IMG/VR virus record: IMGVR_UViG_3300042539_000724
Location: 1 to 44,365 of that record
DNA from: a virus
Reading direction: 5' to 3' (one strand)
DNA: 44,365 bases
Positions within the stretch are counted from its first letter, which is position 1, and each line of letters starts with the position of its first letter. The notes beneath the pieces were generated by a model. It was not told where the DNA came from. It did no database searches and saw only the letters and a program-made list of their open reading frames with translations. Of this stretch, positions 20,287 to 28,161 are shown one piece after another. A program made the position numbers and the translations under genes.

Positions 20287-20583
20287 ATGAACGATATTAA
20301 TATTCCTCAGAATACTCTGATTAGTTATAGTCGTGATAAGAAGGGAAATCCTCATGGGGTTCTCGTATCTGTTAAAACTGGAGACAGAGGAGGATTCAAT
20401 ATTGGATATTCTCAGTGTCGTAAGGGTGATACTTTTAGTAAGAGTATGGGACTAAAGATTGCTCTTGGGCGAGCAGATTTTGACGCTACATTTAATTCTC
20501 TAAACCATATGCCACATAATTTGCGTAAAATGCTTCCATCCTTTATTCAAAGATGCGAGCGTTATTATAAGGTGACAGCATGA
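20287..20583 (+). CDS. Conserved phage-type protein (98 aa)
   Basis: AAAGGAGAACATCAA sets the start at 20287. Contains NIGYSQCRKGDTFSKSMGLKIALGRA, a motif block I recognise from small proteins of many phages (IGYSlCh..D.F.k..Gl.iA.gRA). Function unknown. Overlaps the next gene by ATGA. Confidence 0.65.
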   Translation: MNDINIPQNTLISYSRDKKGNPHGVLVSVKTGDRGGFNIGYSQCRKGDTFSKSMGLKIALGRADFDATFNSLNHMPHNLRKMLPSFIQRCERYYKVTA

Positions 20584-20786
20584 TTAAAGTAGATTATCCA
20601 ACCGCTGCTATGGAATGTGCAAGATATATTTTTGATAGCGATGTTGAACAGATTAGTTATCAAGAATATGTAAGAGATGGAAATGATCCAAGAGAACATA
20701 TTTTGTATCATGCTGCTGTGGTTCTTAACGAAACTGATGATTTTCAACCCGATATTGACGATTACCTTCATATGGAGAATGATTAA
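20580..20786 (+). CDS. Small acidic hypothetical protein (68 aa)
   Basis: Helical N-terminal half, acidic end. Co-translated with both neighbours by ATGA and TAATG overlaps. Not recognised. Confidence 0.55.
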   Translation: MIKVDYPTAAMECARYIFDSDVEQISYQEYVRDGNDPREHILYHAAVVLNETDDFQPDIDDYLHMEND

Positions 20787-20971
20787 TGACTAAGGTTTAT
20801 GATGTTATGCAAAAGAATAGCAAGTTTGTTGTGACCAAGCATGGTGAGCCTATTTTGCTCCCCAAGAGTGATGGTCAGAGTATTGTGACCGAATTTGATA
20901 GTAAGGAAGATGCTCAAAAGTATCTTAGTATTCTGGAAAGTCTTTCAAGGAAGAAAGTGGTTCACGCTTAA
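20786..20971 (+). CDS. Small hypothetical protein (61 aa)
   Basis: MTKVYDVMQKNSKFVVTKHGEPILLPKSDG followed by EFDSKEDAQKYLSILES: a strand region then helix, typical of tiny phage proteins. Function unknown. Confidence 0.55.
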   Translation: MTKVYDVMQKNSKFVVTKHGEPILLPKSDGQSIVTEFDSKEDAQKYLSILESLSRKKVVHA

Positions 20972-20979
20972 AGTTTGTC

Positions 20980-21007
20980 TTGACAGTGGACGATAATACG
21001 GTATACT
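20980..21007 (+). promoter_or_regulatory. Sigma70-like promoter with CGATAA spacer motif
   Basis: TTGACA 20980-20985, 16-bp spacer with GGACGATAATACGG, TATACT 21002-21007; near copy of the promoter at 20200. Confidence 0.78.
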
Positions 21008-21035
21008 GGCAGAACCACTAAGGAGAATATTAATT

Positions 21036-21518
21036 ATGGGAATGGGTAGTTTTGCTGTTGGTAGTTTTGTGATTGAATATAAAGACTTGAAGAAAATCTG
21101 TCCAGATGAAATTAAGGCTATTGAGAAGGCTAAGTATTTCGATAGTGTTGGTTGGGGAAATATTGGTCGATGGTTGAGTTGGGACGATCCTGACCAGATT
21201 AAGGATGCTTTTTATGATGCTATTCTTGAGGATAAGTCTAAGCCTGTTATTCGACTTGAATTGGGTGAGGATCAGATTGTGGAGGATATTTTCCAAGAAT
21301 ATGAAAAACTTGTGATTAATCTGAAGAATTCCTTTAATAAGAAAACTGGACTGTCTCTATATTTTGACCACTTTGATGAAGAAGGTGGCGGCAGATATGA
21401 TAATCCAGGCGATAAAGATGGTTGCATCTTTTGTGTAGATGGTATGGTACAATTTACTCCTGCTGGACAGAAGTTTAAGGATATTATCTCTAAAAGAAAG
21501 TGGACTCAATATGGGTGA
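21036..21518 (+). CDS. Hypothetical protein (160 aa)
   Basis: AAGGAGAATATTAAT precedes the ATG. Alpha/beta composition, with GGRYDNPGDKDGCIFCVDGMVQFTPAGQKF near the end. No family recognised. The tail overlaps the next gene by eight bases. Confidence 0.6.
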   Translation: MGMGSFAVGSFVIEYKDLKKICPDEIKAIEKAKYFDSVGWGNIGRWLSWDDPDQIKDAFYDAILEDKSKPVIRLELGEDQIVEDIFQEYEKLVINLKNSFNKKTGLSLYFDHFDEEGGGRYDNPGDKDGCIFCVDGMVQFTPAGQKFKDIISKRKWTQYG

Positions 21519-22275
21519 TTATTATTGGTTTGATAGTGTTAAGAAAATCATTAATAGTGTGGCGAAAGGATATTATGAAACCAAGTCACCACTTGTTAAT
21601 CCTTGGAATTGCACTAAATTTGCTGACTATGTTCGTGGCAGCAAAAAACCATTTGCTTTGGAATGGAGAGAGTGGGACTCTTGGCATGAAGATGCTAAAA
21701 GAAAGCATCCGTTCAGATATTATCTTGCTGAAAATGGATTAAAAATCCTGCAAGATATTATTTATTTTCCATATGATATTTATCATAATGTGGAAATCTA
21801 TGTGAGAAATCGCTGGATAGACAAAACTCATATAATTAAGACCGGACTAAAACCGGGATGCTATTATGAGTTTGATACTAAAATTCTTCATGGTCTTTTT
21901 AACGAATTGGTAGATTATGTTGAGACTGAAATTTCTCATAGTATGAAGGCTTATGAAGATAGAAATTATAAATTTAAAAATGGTCGCTGTAAACAGGCCG
22001 GATTAGATCATCTTGATTGGGCTATTGGCTTGACTTTTGGTGCTGACTATGGTATAAATGAGGACGATCCCGACTACAACAAACCAACTCAGCAAGCCAT
22101 TTCCGCGATGGCTATTAAAGAGTTGTATTTGTGGTGGACAGAAACTCGTCCTAATCGTCCCGATCTTAATAATTTAAATTTTGACCAGATTAATCAAATT
22201 GAAATTAAATATCATCAAGAAGATACTGATATGCTTATTAAACTGATCTCTATTAGAGAAAGCGTATGGTGCTAA
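21511..22275 (+). CDS. Conserved phage-type protein (254 aa), paralogue of 32056
   Basis: ATG 21511 lies in the end of the previous gene; the frame is open further upstream but only as a shadow. Shared with the 205-aa protein at 32056: HPFRYYL, LQDIIYFPYDIY, TGLKPGxYYxxDTxIxHGLFNEL, and YNFKNGRC. Length and Trp/Tyr content suggest a globular enzyme-like or structural accessory protein, but I cannot assign a fold or function. This copy has an extra N-terminal segment and an extended insert before the end. Confidence 0.65.
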   Translation: MGDYYWFDSVKKIINSVAKGYYETKSPLVNPWNCTKFADYVRGSKKPFALEWREWDSWHEDAKRKHPFRYYLAENGLKILQDIIYFPYDIYHNVEIYVRNRWIDKTHIIKTGLKPGCYYEFDTKILHGLFNELVDYVETEISHSMKAYEDRNYKFKNGRCKQAGLDHLDWAIGLTFGADYGINEDDPDYNKPTQQAISAMAIKELYLWWTETRPNRPDLNNLNFDQINQIEIKYHQEDTDMLIKLISIRESVWC

Positions 22276-22276
22276 A

Positions 22277-22726
22277 ATGGATGCTGAACTAGAAAACAAA
22301 CTATACGAAAAATATCCACAACTATTTTCTAATAGGACTAAATCTCCTATGGAATCGTGTATGAGTTTCGGCATAGAGTGCAACAATGGCTGGTACGAAT
22401 TGTTATCATCTATATGTTGGCGTATATCTCAACACGAAAAAAATATTGAGTCTACAAAAAGAATATTTGAAGATAAACCAGAGCAAATCAAAGAGGAACT
22501 AGAGTATTATCCTGTAAAATTTGATCAAATTAAAGAAAAGTTTGGAGGATTAAGGGTTTACTTTACTGGTGGCGACGATTATGTAGAAGGTGTTATTGGT
22601 ATGGCAGAAGAATATTCATATAAAGTTTGTGAGGTTTGTGGTAATGCTGGTAAACCAAACAAAGATGGATGGATAACTACTCTTTGTGAAAATTGTAGAA
22701 AGAAAACTTATGAAAGCAATTCTTAA
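22277..22726 (+). CDS. Zinc-ribbon phage-type protein (149 aa)
   Basis: N terminus LYEKYPQLFSN, then SCMSFGIECNNGWYELLSSICWRIS, then VKFDQIKEKFGGLRVYF, then C118-x2-C121...C137-x2-C140, a zinc ribbon. This arrangement matches a hypothetical protein widely found in phages (KEKFGGLRfY ... CExCG...TLCxxC). Its function has not been established. Confidence 0.7.
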   Translation: MDAELENKLYEKYPQLFSNRTKSPMESCMSFGIECNNGWYELLSSICWRISQHEKNIESTKRIFEDKPEQIKEELEYYPVKFDQIKEKFGGLRVYFTGGDDYVEGVIGMAEEYSYKVCEVCGNAGKPNKDGWITTLCENCRKKTYESNS

Positions 22727-22940
22727 ATTTAATCTTGATGAACCAGAAGATATAACATCTTTTGCTAGAGCAAATAAAGCACAAGATTATTTTCTTGCTC
22801 TGTGGGATATTGGTGAACAGTTAAGAAGTTGGGAAAAACATGGTCATTGTTTTAAAGATGCTGATGATGCTTTGTCCCAAATACGAGAAGATTTTTATAG
22901 AGTTATAAACCATTTTAATATTAATTTAGACGAGGCATAA
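22710..22940 (+). CDS. Small helical conserved phage-type protein (76 aa)
   Basis: Starts at 22710 inside the previous gene. LDEPEDITSFARANKAQDYFLALWDIGEQLRSWEKHG...LSQIREDFYRVINHF fits a short all-helical phage family of the form LPEe..ef..A..a.dy..aLwd....LR. Function unknown. Confidence 0.65.
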   Translation: MKAILKFNLDEPEDITSFARANKAQDYFLALWDIGEQLRSWEKHGHCFKDADDALSQIREDFYRVINHFNINLDEA

Positions 22941-22941
22941 T

Positions 22942-23151
22942 ATGTCACATAGAGAAATGACTCACCTAAACCAACAAGATTTGAATGATATAAAGGCTAT
23001 CGCTCAAGAAGTTCAAAGAATGACTATAGATTTTGATCTTAGTTACGATCAAGGACTTGTAGCAGAATTGCTTTATGATGTTGATATGAGCATGAGAGTA
23101 ATATTAGAAATTATTAATGGGCCAAGTGGAACTGTGGAAAGAATGATATGA
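22942..23151 (+). CDS. Small helical hypothetical protein (69 aa)
   Basis: Acidic, helical, no motif. Start lies just after the previous stop; ATGA overlap with the next gene. Confidence 0.55.
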   Translation: MSHREMTHLNQQDLNDIKAIAQEVQRMTIDFDLSYDQGLVAELLYDVDMSMRVILEIINGPSGTVERMI

Positions 23152-23336
23152 GTTCAAATGAACTAGATATTATCAAAGAAAGATATGAGAGTGCTAAAAA
23201 ACTAGCAGAGGAATTATGGTTAGATGGAGATCACGAAGGAACTCCTAATGATTTTTATTATTTTCAGTGTGGATTTGTGGCGGGCATGAACTATAAGTTA
23301 TATAAGGATTATATTGGTGAAAACGAAACAAAATAA
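23148..23336 (+). CDS. Small acidic hypothetical protein (62 aa)
   Basis: Helix (ELDIIKERYESAKKLAEELWLDGD) followed by YYFQCGFVAGMNYKLYKDYI. Unknown. Overlaps the next gene. Confidence 0.55.
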   Translation: MSSNELDIIKERYESAKKLAEELWLDGDHEGTPNDFYYFQCGFVAGMNYKLYKDYIGENETK

Positions 23337-23988
23337 ATTTAACTGTGATACTAATGGTAGTATTATGGTTATGGCGGCATTACGATATGCTCTTGGGCGT
23401 CACTCTTATGTGCCGGGAGCAGTTATAGATTGGATTAGTTTGTATTGGGATACTCTGGATAGTAATACTAAAACTGTAGTTGTAAGAGATGTTTTTGAAT
23501 ATTTATATGATGAATATAGAAAAGATGTAGATGAAAACTCGCCATTTGATTCTCCGTTTGGAGATTATGATATCAAAACATGGAATAAGTTTGGTATTGA
23601 CAAATACTGGAAACTAGAGTACACTGAACGCAAGAGTATTGACGAAGAACTCAATAGCAACAAGGATCGTGCGGCCTGGTTTTCTGAAATACTATCCAGT
23701 ACGAAACTAAAAAATGTCCCAAATTGGAAAAAAGGAGACATAATTGCCCTTACCAATAATGATGGTGGTGTTATATCAATTGTTGAGGCAGAACATGATC
23801 CTCAATACTGCAATACTATTCTCTGTTCCAAAGAAGATTGGTATTATGGTTTAAGAAACTGTGAAGAAATTAGATTAGCCACTGTAGAAGATATAGATCA
23901 TAAAATAAAATATCAAACAGAAAATGTAGAAAGAGAAAAAGCGGTTTTAGATCAGTTACTTAATTTTCGGGAGCGTTTGTCAAAATGA
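23317..23988 (+). CDS. Conserved phage-type protein (about 223 aa)
   Basis: Probable GTG start at 23317 (AAGGA 9-13 bases upstream; an adjacent TTG at 23314 and a later ATG at 23365 are alternatives). MAALRYALGRHSYVPGAVIDWI near residue 16 is like a phage protein family beginning with A.RYALGR.TY. The middle WKKGDIIALTNNDGGVISIVEAEH looks like a small beta domain, and the end is a coiled coil. Function unknown. Confidence 0.6.
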   Translation: MKTKQNKFNCDTNGSIMVMAALRYALGRHSYVPGAVIDWISLYWDTLDSNTKTVVVRDVFEYLYDEYRKDVDENSPFDSPFGDYDIKTWNKFGIDKYWKLEYTERKSIDEELNSNKDRAAWFSEILSSTKLKNVPNWKKGDIIALTNNDGGVISIVEAEHDPQYCNTILCSKEDWYYGLRNCEEIRLATVEDIDHKIKYQTENVEREKAVLDQLLNFRERLSK

Positions 23989-24251
23989 AAATACAAAATA
24001 AACAGGTCTTGACTACCAAAATAATTACAGAAATAGATCTTTCTATAGATAATTTAAGAGATATTATTGTTAGTCATCTTAACAAAGAAGGTATCAGTGG
24101 TAAAGCCTGGGATTTTAATTTTAGAGTAGTAAATAAGCCAATCAACAGCAGTCTATATCCATCTGATAGTATTGATCGTTATGAATTTGATGGAGTAAAA
24201 GTGATAGTATCAAAAGGATCGGAAGGACAAATCACCATCCATCACCGATAG
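23985..24251 (+). CDS. Hypothetical protein (88 aa)
   Basis: ATGA overlap with the previous gene. Short N-terminal strands, helix, then strands near GVKVIVSKG. Not recognised. Confidence 0.55.
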   Translation: MKIQNKQVLTTKIITEIDLSIDNLRDIIVSHLNKEGISGKAWDFNFRVVNKPINSSLYPSDSIDRYEFDGVKVIVSKGSEGQITIHHR

Positions 24252-24255
24252 CCTT

Positions 24256-24615
24256 ATGAGTAATAAAATTTTTAACAGTTATGACGAAGCCCACAAGTAT
24301 AGTTTAACTGTACCCTGGAAATTAACCACCTGTAATGTTGGAGAAGAATGTTGGTGCAGAATTATACTACCCACAGAAAAGATACTATATAAGAATAAAG
24401 TGGGCGATACCGAAAGAGTTGATGAATTTGAATATATTATTCCAGATGGAAGCGTAGATAAAGAAACGGCTGAATATATTGTAGAATTACACAATAGATC
24501 AGTAGCCATATATACTGGTCAAAAAGAAAGATTAGCAATTTTAAAAGAATTAAATAGACTAGATCAAGAACTGGGAATTGATATACCGGTAATTAAAAGG
24601 AAAGAGATTGATTAG
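24256..24615 (+). CDS. Hypothetical protein (119 aa)
   Basis: MSNKIFNSYDEAHKYSLTVPWKL...CWCRIILP at the start and a long helical C-terminal half (YIVELHNRSVAIYTGQKERLAILKELNRLDQEL). No family recognised. Confidence 0.55.
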   Translation: MSNKIFNSYDEAHKYSLTVPWKLTTCNVGEECWCRIILPTEKILYKNKVGDTERVDEFEYIIPDGSVDKETAEYIVELHNRSVAIYTGQKERLAILKELNRLDQELGIDIPVIKRKEID

Positions 24616-24622
24616 GATTCCA

Positions 24623-24808
24623 ATGAAAACATCAGATGAACTTAAAGAAAGACTAAAAAGAATAGTACAAGAAGAATTTATTGATGCTTGGTTGGACTCT
24701 CCTAATCCGGCGTTTAATTATAAAACACCTAGACAAATGGTTATAGAACAAAATACATTGGAAATAGAGGCTATGCTTTATAGACTAGAGAGCGGAATAC
24801 CGGGTTGA
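24623..24808 (+). CDS. DUF2384 (MbcA/ParS/Xre C-terminal)-like small protein (61 aa)
   Basis: ATG 24623 is preferred over an upstream in-frame TTG at 24608. AWLDSPNPAFNYKTPRQMV...IEAMLYRLESGIPG fits the DUF2384 signature (WLxtPNpaLgGrtPlelixxG...v...L..l..G), the domain by which Xre/MbcA/ParS antitoxins bind RES-type toxins. Here the domain stands alone, without an N-terminal HTH and with no RES toxin beside it. It may act as a decoy antitoxin or have an unrelated phage role. Confidence 0.55.
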   Translation: MKTSDELKERLKRIVQEEFIDAWLDSPNPAFNYKTPRQMVIEQNTLEIEAMLYRLESGIPG

Positions 24809-24832
24809 CAAACCCAAAATTTCTGTTAAACT
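24805..24832 (+). promoter_or_regulatory. Sigma70-like promoter
   Basis: TTGACA 24805-24810, 16-bp spacer, TAAACT 24827-24832. No CGATAA element. The start of transcription would fall at or within a few bases of the ATG at 24842. Confidence 0.55.
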
Positions 24833-24841
24833 ACAACTACC

Positions 24842-25018
24842 ATGAGTGCCGATAAACAAACTAATGTTGGTCAGGAGTTGGTTGAAAGACTACAAAATAT
24901 GAATAAGATGCTTGATGCTATAAGATCAGCAGAAGTGGATATTCTGGAATTGCCAGAAATAAACGATAAGAATAAATCTACCGTAGAATCTAAAAAATTG
25001 CCAAAAAGAAAGAAATAA
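24842..25018 (+). CDS. Small basic-tailed protein (58 aa), possibly leaderless
   Basis: ATG 24842, 58 codons to TAA 25016-25018. No ribosome binding site precedes it and the -10 box ends only nine bases upstream, so its mRNA may lack a leader. Helical N-terminal half (VGQELVERLQNMNKMLDAIRSAE) and a Lys/Arg tail (KKLPKRKK). Confidence 0.55.
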   Translation: MSADKQTNVGQELVERLQNMNKMLDAIRSAEVDILELPEINDKNKSTVESKKLPKRKK

Positions 25019-25019
25019 T

Positions 25020-25217
25020 ATGACTAAAACTTTTACAAGAGAAGAATTAGAGATTATGTTGGATGCTCTGGCGTTAGTTCATAACCATATGAAACAAAGA
25101 GAATCTTTTGGTCTACTTAATAGTAAGTCCTATTCTTTGAATGATGTAGATAATCTGTATCTTGATCTTCATGCTTCTGCTCCTTATTTTGGTAGACTTA
25201 GCAAGGAACTTAAATGA
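25020..25217 (+). CDS. Small helical protein (65 aa), distant paralogue of 14080/19785
   Basis: FTREELEIMLDALALVHNHMKQRE and SYSLNDVDNLYLDL follow the same order as the (L/M)ILDALE ... PWTxxDV.nL family at 14080 and 19785. Role unknown. Overlaps the next gene by ATGA. Confidence 0.6.
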   Translation: MTKTFTREELEIMLDALALVHNHMKQRESFGLLNSKSYSLNDVDNLYLDLHASAPYFGRLSKELK

Positions 25218-25426
25218 AACCAACAGTTAAACAACTTAAAGTTATAGAATTTCTTGAACAACAACTAAAGTTCTGGAAAAATACTAATGATATAGGTTCA
25301 CCAACTCATGTTGGAGACATAACAGAGTTTTCACAATTTCTTAAAGATGATTTTTCAGTAGAAGAAGTTCTATCTGTTGAAATTCTCGCAACAGAATTAT
25401 ATTTAAGCATTACGGAGATAGAATAA
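25214..25426 (+). CDS. Small helical hypothetical protein (70 aa)
   Basis: Acidic, helical. Not recognised. Coupled to both neighbours. Confidence 0.55.
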   Translation: MKPTVKQLKVIEFLEQQLKFWKNTNDIGSPTHVGDITEFSQFLKDDFSVEEVLSVEILATELYLSITEIE

Positions 25427-25662
25427 TGGGTTGGCAATATAGAGTAGTTAAAAAAGTAACTAAGATTCCTCTTGGTGAAACCGATACTACTTATGAAATT
25501 CATGATGTATATCTTGATGAAAATCTAGATATTGTGAATATTGGTAGACTATCATTTCCTATGGGTGATGATGTTGAATCATTACAGTGGAGTCTAGAAA
25601 GAATGATGGAGGCTTGTAAAAAGCCCGTACTTGACTATAATACTGGAGAAGAAGCGAATTAA
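25426..25662 (+). CDS. Conserved phage-type protein (78 aa)
   Basis: MGWQYRVVKK...TYEIHDVYLDE...SLERMMEACKKPVLDY matches a widespread small phage/bacterial protein family (W.YRVv......yeIhEVYyde.g......l..ml.A..kPvLdy) of unknown function. TAATG overlap with the previous gene. Confidence 0.7.
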   Translation: MGWQYRVVKKVTKIPLGETDTTYEIHDVYLDENLDIVNIGRLSFPMGDDVESLQWSLERMMEACKKPVLDYNTGEEAN

Positions 25663-25792
25663 CGCTCGCCGCTGGGTTGATCGCCAGAAGGTAACGTCCT
25701 GTGCCGCTAGTTCCCGTATGATCCTGCTATATGCTGGTTCGCTAGGGTTCTAATGCACGATAATGGGGGCGTTTTCAATACAAAGGAAAAAT
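25663..25792. other. GC-richer gap, no gene identified
   Basis: About 130 bases whose composition departs from the AT-rich surroundings. I looked for a tRNA (there is a GGTTCGCTAGG reminiscent of a T loop) but no acceptor or anticodon stem fits. It may hold an unrecognised RNA or a decayed gene. Confidence 0.35.
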
Positions 25793-26005
25793 ATGGCAAT
25801 AGTTAACGTAAAAAAAGAATTAGCAACTTTAGATCGAAATGATATTGAACAGGTTTGTGAACTAGTAGATAAACTAGTTGATGATATTATCATAGTTTAT
25901 TATCATACAGAAAAAGATGAAGAAGTTCTAACCGCTTTAATTAAAGATTATATGATAGATTTGATTAATCCAGACTTACTAGACTTTGACAAAGAGGAAA
26001 CATGA
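25793..26005 (+). CDS. Small acidic helical protein (70 aa)
   Basis: Start at 25793 behind AAAGGAAAAAT. Acidic helical protein (VKKELATLDRNDIEQVCELVDKLVDDI...). Not recognised. ATGA overlap with the next gene. Confidence 0.6.
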   Translation: MAIVNVKKELATLDRNDIEQVCELVDKLVDDIIIVYYHTEKDEEVLTALIKDYMIDLINPDLLDFDKEET

Positions 26006-26301
26006 AGGGGCCACTAATTTATTACGATATTAAAGATATGTACGGCTCTGATTTGAGTAGCACTAAACTTGCTACTGAATTAAGAAAAAGTATTCTTGAA
26101 GAAATTGATCTTGGCTTTAATGTTGAGATTGATTTTAAAGATGTTCGTTCATTATCTACCGGGTGGACACGAAATGCTTTTGGAGTTATTGTTAAAGAAA
26201 AGGGTGAGGACTTTTTTAAAAGTCATATCTTGTTGAGCAATATGAGTAAGGGAGTTAGGAAAAGCATTTTAGAAGGCATAGGCGAAATACTGGAAGTATA
26301 A
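26002..26301 (+). CDS. STAS-like DUF4325 protein (99 aa)
   Basis: DLSSTKLATELRKSILEEIDLGFNVEIDFKDVRSLSTGWTRNAFGVIVKEKG fits DUF4325, a STAS-like domain (R..l...i......v.iDF.gV..is..f....fG.l). In bacteria that domain often accompanies histidine-kinase-like ATPases or anti-sigma systems. Here it stands alone, with no kinase nearby. Function in the phage is unknown. Confidence 0.65.
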   Translation: MKGPLIYYDIKDMYGSDLSSTKLATELRKSILEEIDLGFNVEIDFKDVRSLSTGWTRNAFGVIVKEKGEDFFKSHILLSNMSKGVRKSILEGIGEILEV

Positions 26302-26351
26302 ATATGAATACTTTAGATTTTATAGGACGATAGGGAATAGTAATTAGGAGT

Positions 26352-26408
26352 ATGTGCGGAAATATCAGTTTCAAGGCTATAAATAATGACTTTTTACTGA
26401 AGGAATAA
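26352..26408 (+). CDS. Possible microprotein (18 aa)
   Basis: TTAGGAGT stands before ATG 26352 and the frame reads MCGNISFKAINNDFLLKE. Short, but with a good ribosome binding site in an otherwise empty 110-base gap. Confidence 0.25.
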   Translation: MCGNISFKAINNDFLLKE

Positions 26409-26413
26409 AGAAT

Positions 26414-26614
26414 ATGTTTGATAGATGTGAATGTCTTGCTATTGCTTTTGGTTTTATTTGTTTGCTTTTTGGATTTTTTTTTGGATGTTACATAGGAGTC
26501 ACTCAAATGAAAAAAGAAGCAATAAATCATAATGCTGCTTATTGGACTGTTGATAAAGAAGGGGTAACAACTTTTAATTGGAAAACTTCTATTGAAAAAC
26601 AGGCACAACAATGA
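26414..26614 (+). CDS. Small single-pass membrane protein (66 aa)
   Basis: One membrane helix (residues 8-30, LAIAFGFICLLFGFFFGCYI), then QMKKEAINHNAAYWTVDKEGVTTFNWK. The latter block recurs at the C terminus of small phage membrane proteins (eAi..gaa.y.vd..G.ttFkWk). GAAGGAATAAAGAAT upstream. Role unknown. Confidence 0.65.
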   Translation: MFDRCECLAIAFGFICLLFGFFFGCYIGVTQMKKEAINHNAAYWTVDKEGVTTFNWKTSIEKQAQQ

Positions 26615-26823
26615 TTGATATAAAGTGGTTTCATCCGTTGAACTTTCTGTTTTATAAAAGACCCAAGATTGACACTAATTGGGAACCTAGTGATGATTTA
26701 TATCAGTGGGGCTTCAGTCTCGATTTGACAACTGAGATTTATTATTATACATACGATTGGGGAAAAGGTTTTAATTTTAGAATTTTTGGTTGGGGTTTTG
26801 AAATAGTTAAGGTTGGAAAATGA
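26611..26823 (+). CDS. Trp/Tyr/Phe-rich hypothetical protein (70 aa)
   Basis: Aromatic-rich: WFHPLNFLFYKRP, YYYTYDWGKGFNFRIFGWGFEIV. Likely beta-rich. ATGA overlap with both neighbours. Confidence 0.6.
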   Translation: MIDIKWFHPLNFLFYKRPKIDTNWEPSDDLYQWGFSLDLTTEIYYYTYDWGKGFNFRIFGWGFEIVKVGK

Positions 26824-27524
26824 CATATCAACAATTTATCAAAAATATTGAACAAAGATTAGTGGATCAAGGTGACAAGCCTGAGTCTGAACGATTAAGG
26901 TACGGCCAAATTATAATGATGGAATTATGGGACATTTGGCCCCAAAAATATCATCAAATTGCTGGTTCAGACAAAGACCCTTTTTATTGTGATATAATTC
27001 ATAAGAAACCATATGATCTTTTAAACGAACTAGCATTAGAGTGGCCCTTTTTTCCTGACAAAAGAGATGAAAAGAATTATTCAATACCATCACCAGAACA
27101 AATTAGAATTCAACGACTAGAAAAAAAGATTAAGAAACTTCAAAACAGCAATAAAAAATATCGTGAGAATCTAAAATTCTATCAAAAACTAACTAGAAAT
27201 TTTCCATGGATAGAAAGAGATTATGAAACAAAATTAGAAAATTCTCAACTCAAAAACGAATTACATTTAAAAACTTGGGCAATAAAGGGATTAAAAGGTG
27301 AGTTGGAGTATCTTGACCACAGTATAACAGATGATATGATGAGAGTTTTTGAACAACTATCTATTCATATTGGTGATTCGTATACTGAAATTGATGGTAA
27401 AATAATAACGGGTAAAGACTTAATTAATAAAATTGCTAGTGTGATAAAAAATATCAAAAAGCATATTAACTATCAACTTATATCAAATAAAAGGAAAAAT
27501 AATGAAACAGGAGTTAGGAAATGA
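26820..27524 (+). CDS. Coiled-coil protein with conserved phage N terminus (234 aa)
   Basis: Residues 25-50 (RLRYGQIIMMELWDIWPQKYHQIAGSDKDPFYCD) look like a module found at the start of small phage proteins (R.GQa.fN.L....p.....i.gt..DPFy.D). From residue 95 to about 160 there is a long charged coiled coil. No enzymatic motif. ATGA overlaps on both sides. Confidence 0.65.
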   Translation: MTYQQFIKNIEQRLVDQGDKPESERLRYGQIIMMELWDIWPQKYHQIAGSDKDPFYCDIIHKKPYDLLNELALEWPFFPDKRDEKNYSIPSPEQIRIQRLEKKIKKLQNSNKKYRENLKFYQKLTRNFPWIERDYETKLENSQLKNELHLKTWAIKGLKGELEYLDHSITDDMMRVFEQLSIHIGDSYTEIDGKIITGKDLINKIASVIKNIKKHINYQLISNKRKNNETGVRK

Positions 27525-27727
27525 ATGATCTACCACAAATATCAGTTATGAGTTTAAAACCAGATGATGTTCTGGTATTTTCTACTGTTGATAAATTAAG
27601 TGCTGAAAGTTATCACATAATTGAACAAAAGATTATAGATTGGAAAAAAGGTTGTAATATACAAAATAAACACTTACTATTAACATCAGCAATAGAACTC
27701 AAAGTATTAAGAGAGGATAATAAATGA
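27521..27727 (+). CDS. Small hypothetical protein (68 aa)
   Basis: Pattern SVMSLKPDDVLVFSTVDKLSAESYHIIEQKI resembles short phage proteins with L.pgDvlV...d.ls.e....i. Function unknown. Confidence 0.55.
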   Translation: MNDLPQISVMSLKPDDVLVFSTVDKLSAESYHIIEQKIIDWKKGCNIQNKHLLLTSAIELKVLREDNK

Positions 27728-28161
27728 ACGACTATGACTATTTAAGTAGAGCTGAATTAATTGAAAAAATTATCACATTAAAACAAATTATTAGTGTTAA
27801 AAATAAACAACAAGAAGAATATGAAAAATGCACAGCACGAGTTTATGCTCCAGACAAAAGTTATAGAGAATTAGAAGAAAAATTAGCAAAAGCAGAAGAG
27901 CAAAGAAAGAAAGACATAGATGAATTATGGACAACAAGGATCATCCCCTTACAAAAGAAAACTGAAGAGCAAGATATTAAATTAAAGAATACGTTTCAGT
28001 CTGATCTTAATAATTTTCAGAGGATCAAAGATTTAGAACGAGTGATTGAAAAACAAAATGTTGTAATATCTATGGCTGCTGGTTATATTAGTTCAACTCC
28101 ACAGTTTAGTAATACTCATCCCATAGATGTTACAAAGTGGCTGATGGGAGGAATGGAATGA
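27724..28161 (+). CDS. Coiled-coil protein (145 aa)
   Basis: Residues 8-120 are almost continuously helical and charged, with heptad spacing (LIEKIITLKQII..., LEEKLAKAEEQRKKDIDEL...). No enzymatic motif. GGGAGG near its end serves the next gene. Confidence 0.6.
   Translation: MNDYDYLSRAELIEKIITLKQIISVKNKQQEEYEKCTARVYAPDKSYRELEEKLAKAEEQRKKDIDELWTTRIIPLQKKTEEQDIKLKNTFQSDLNNFQRIKDLERVIEKQNVVISMAAGYISSTPQFSNTHPIDVTKWLMGGME

Noticed and set aside
25663-25792. Possible tRNA in a GC-richer gap
   Set aside because: A T-loop-like GGTTCG is present but no acceptor, anticodon or D stems pair.
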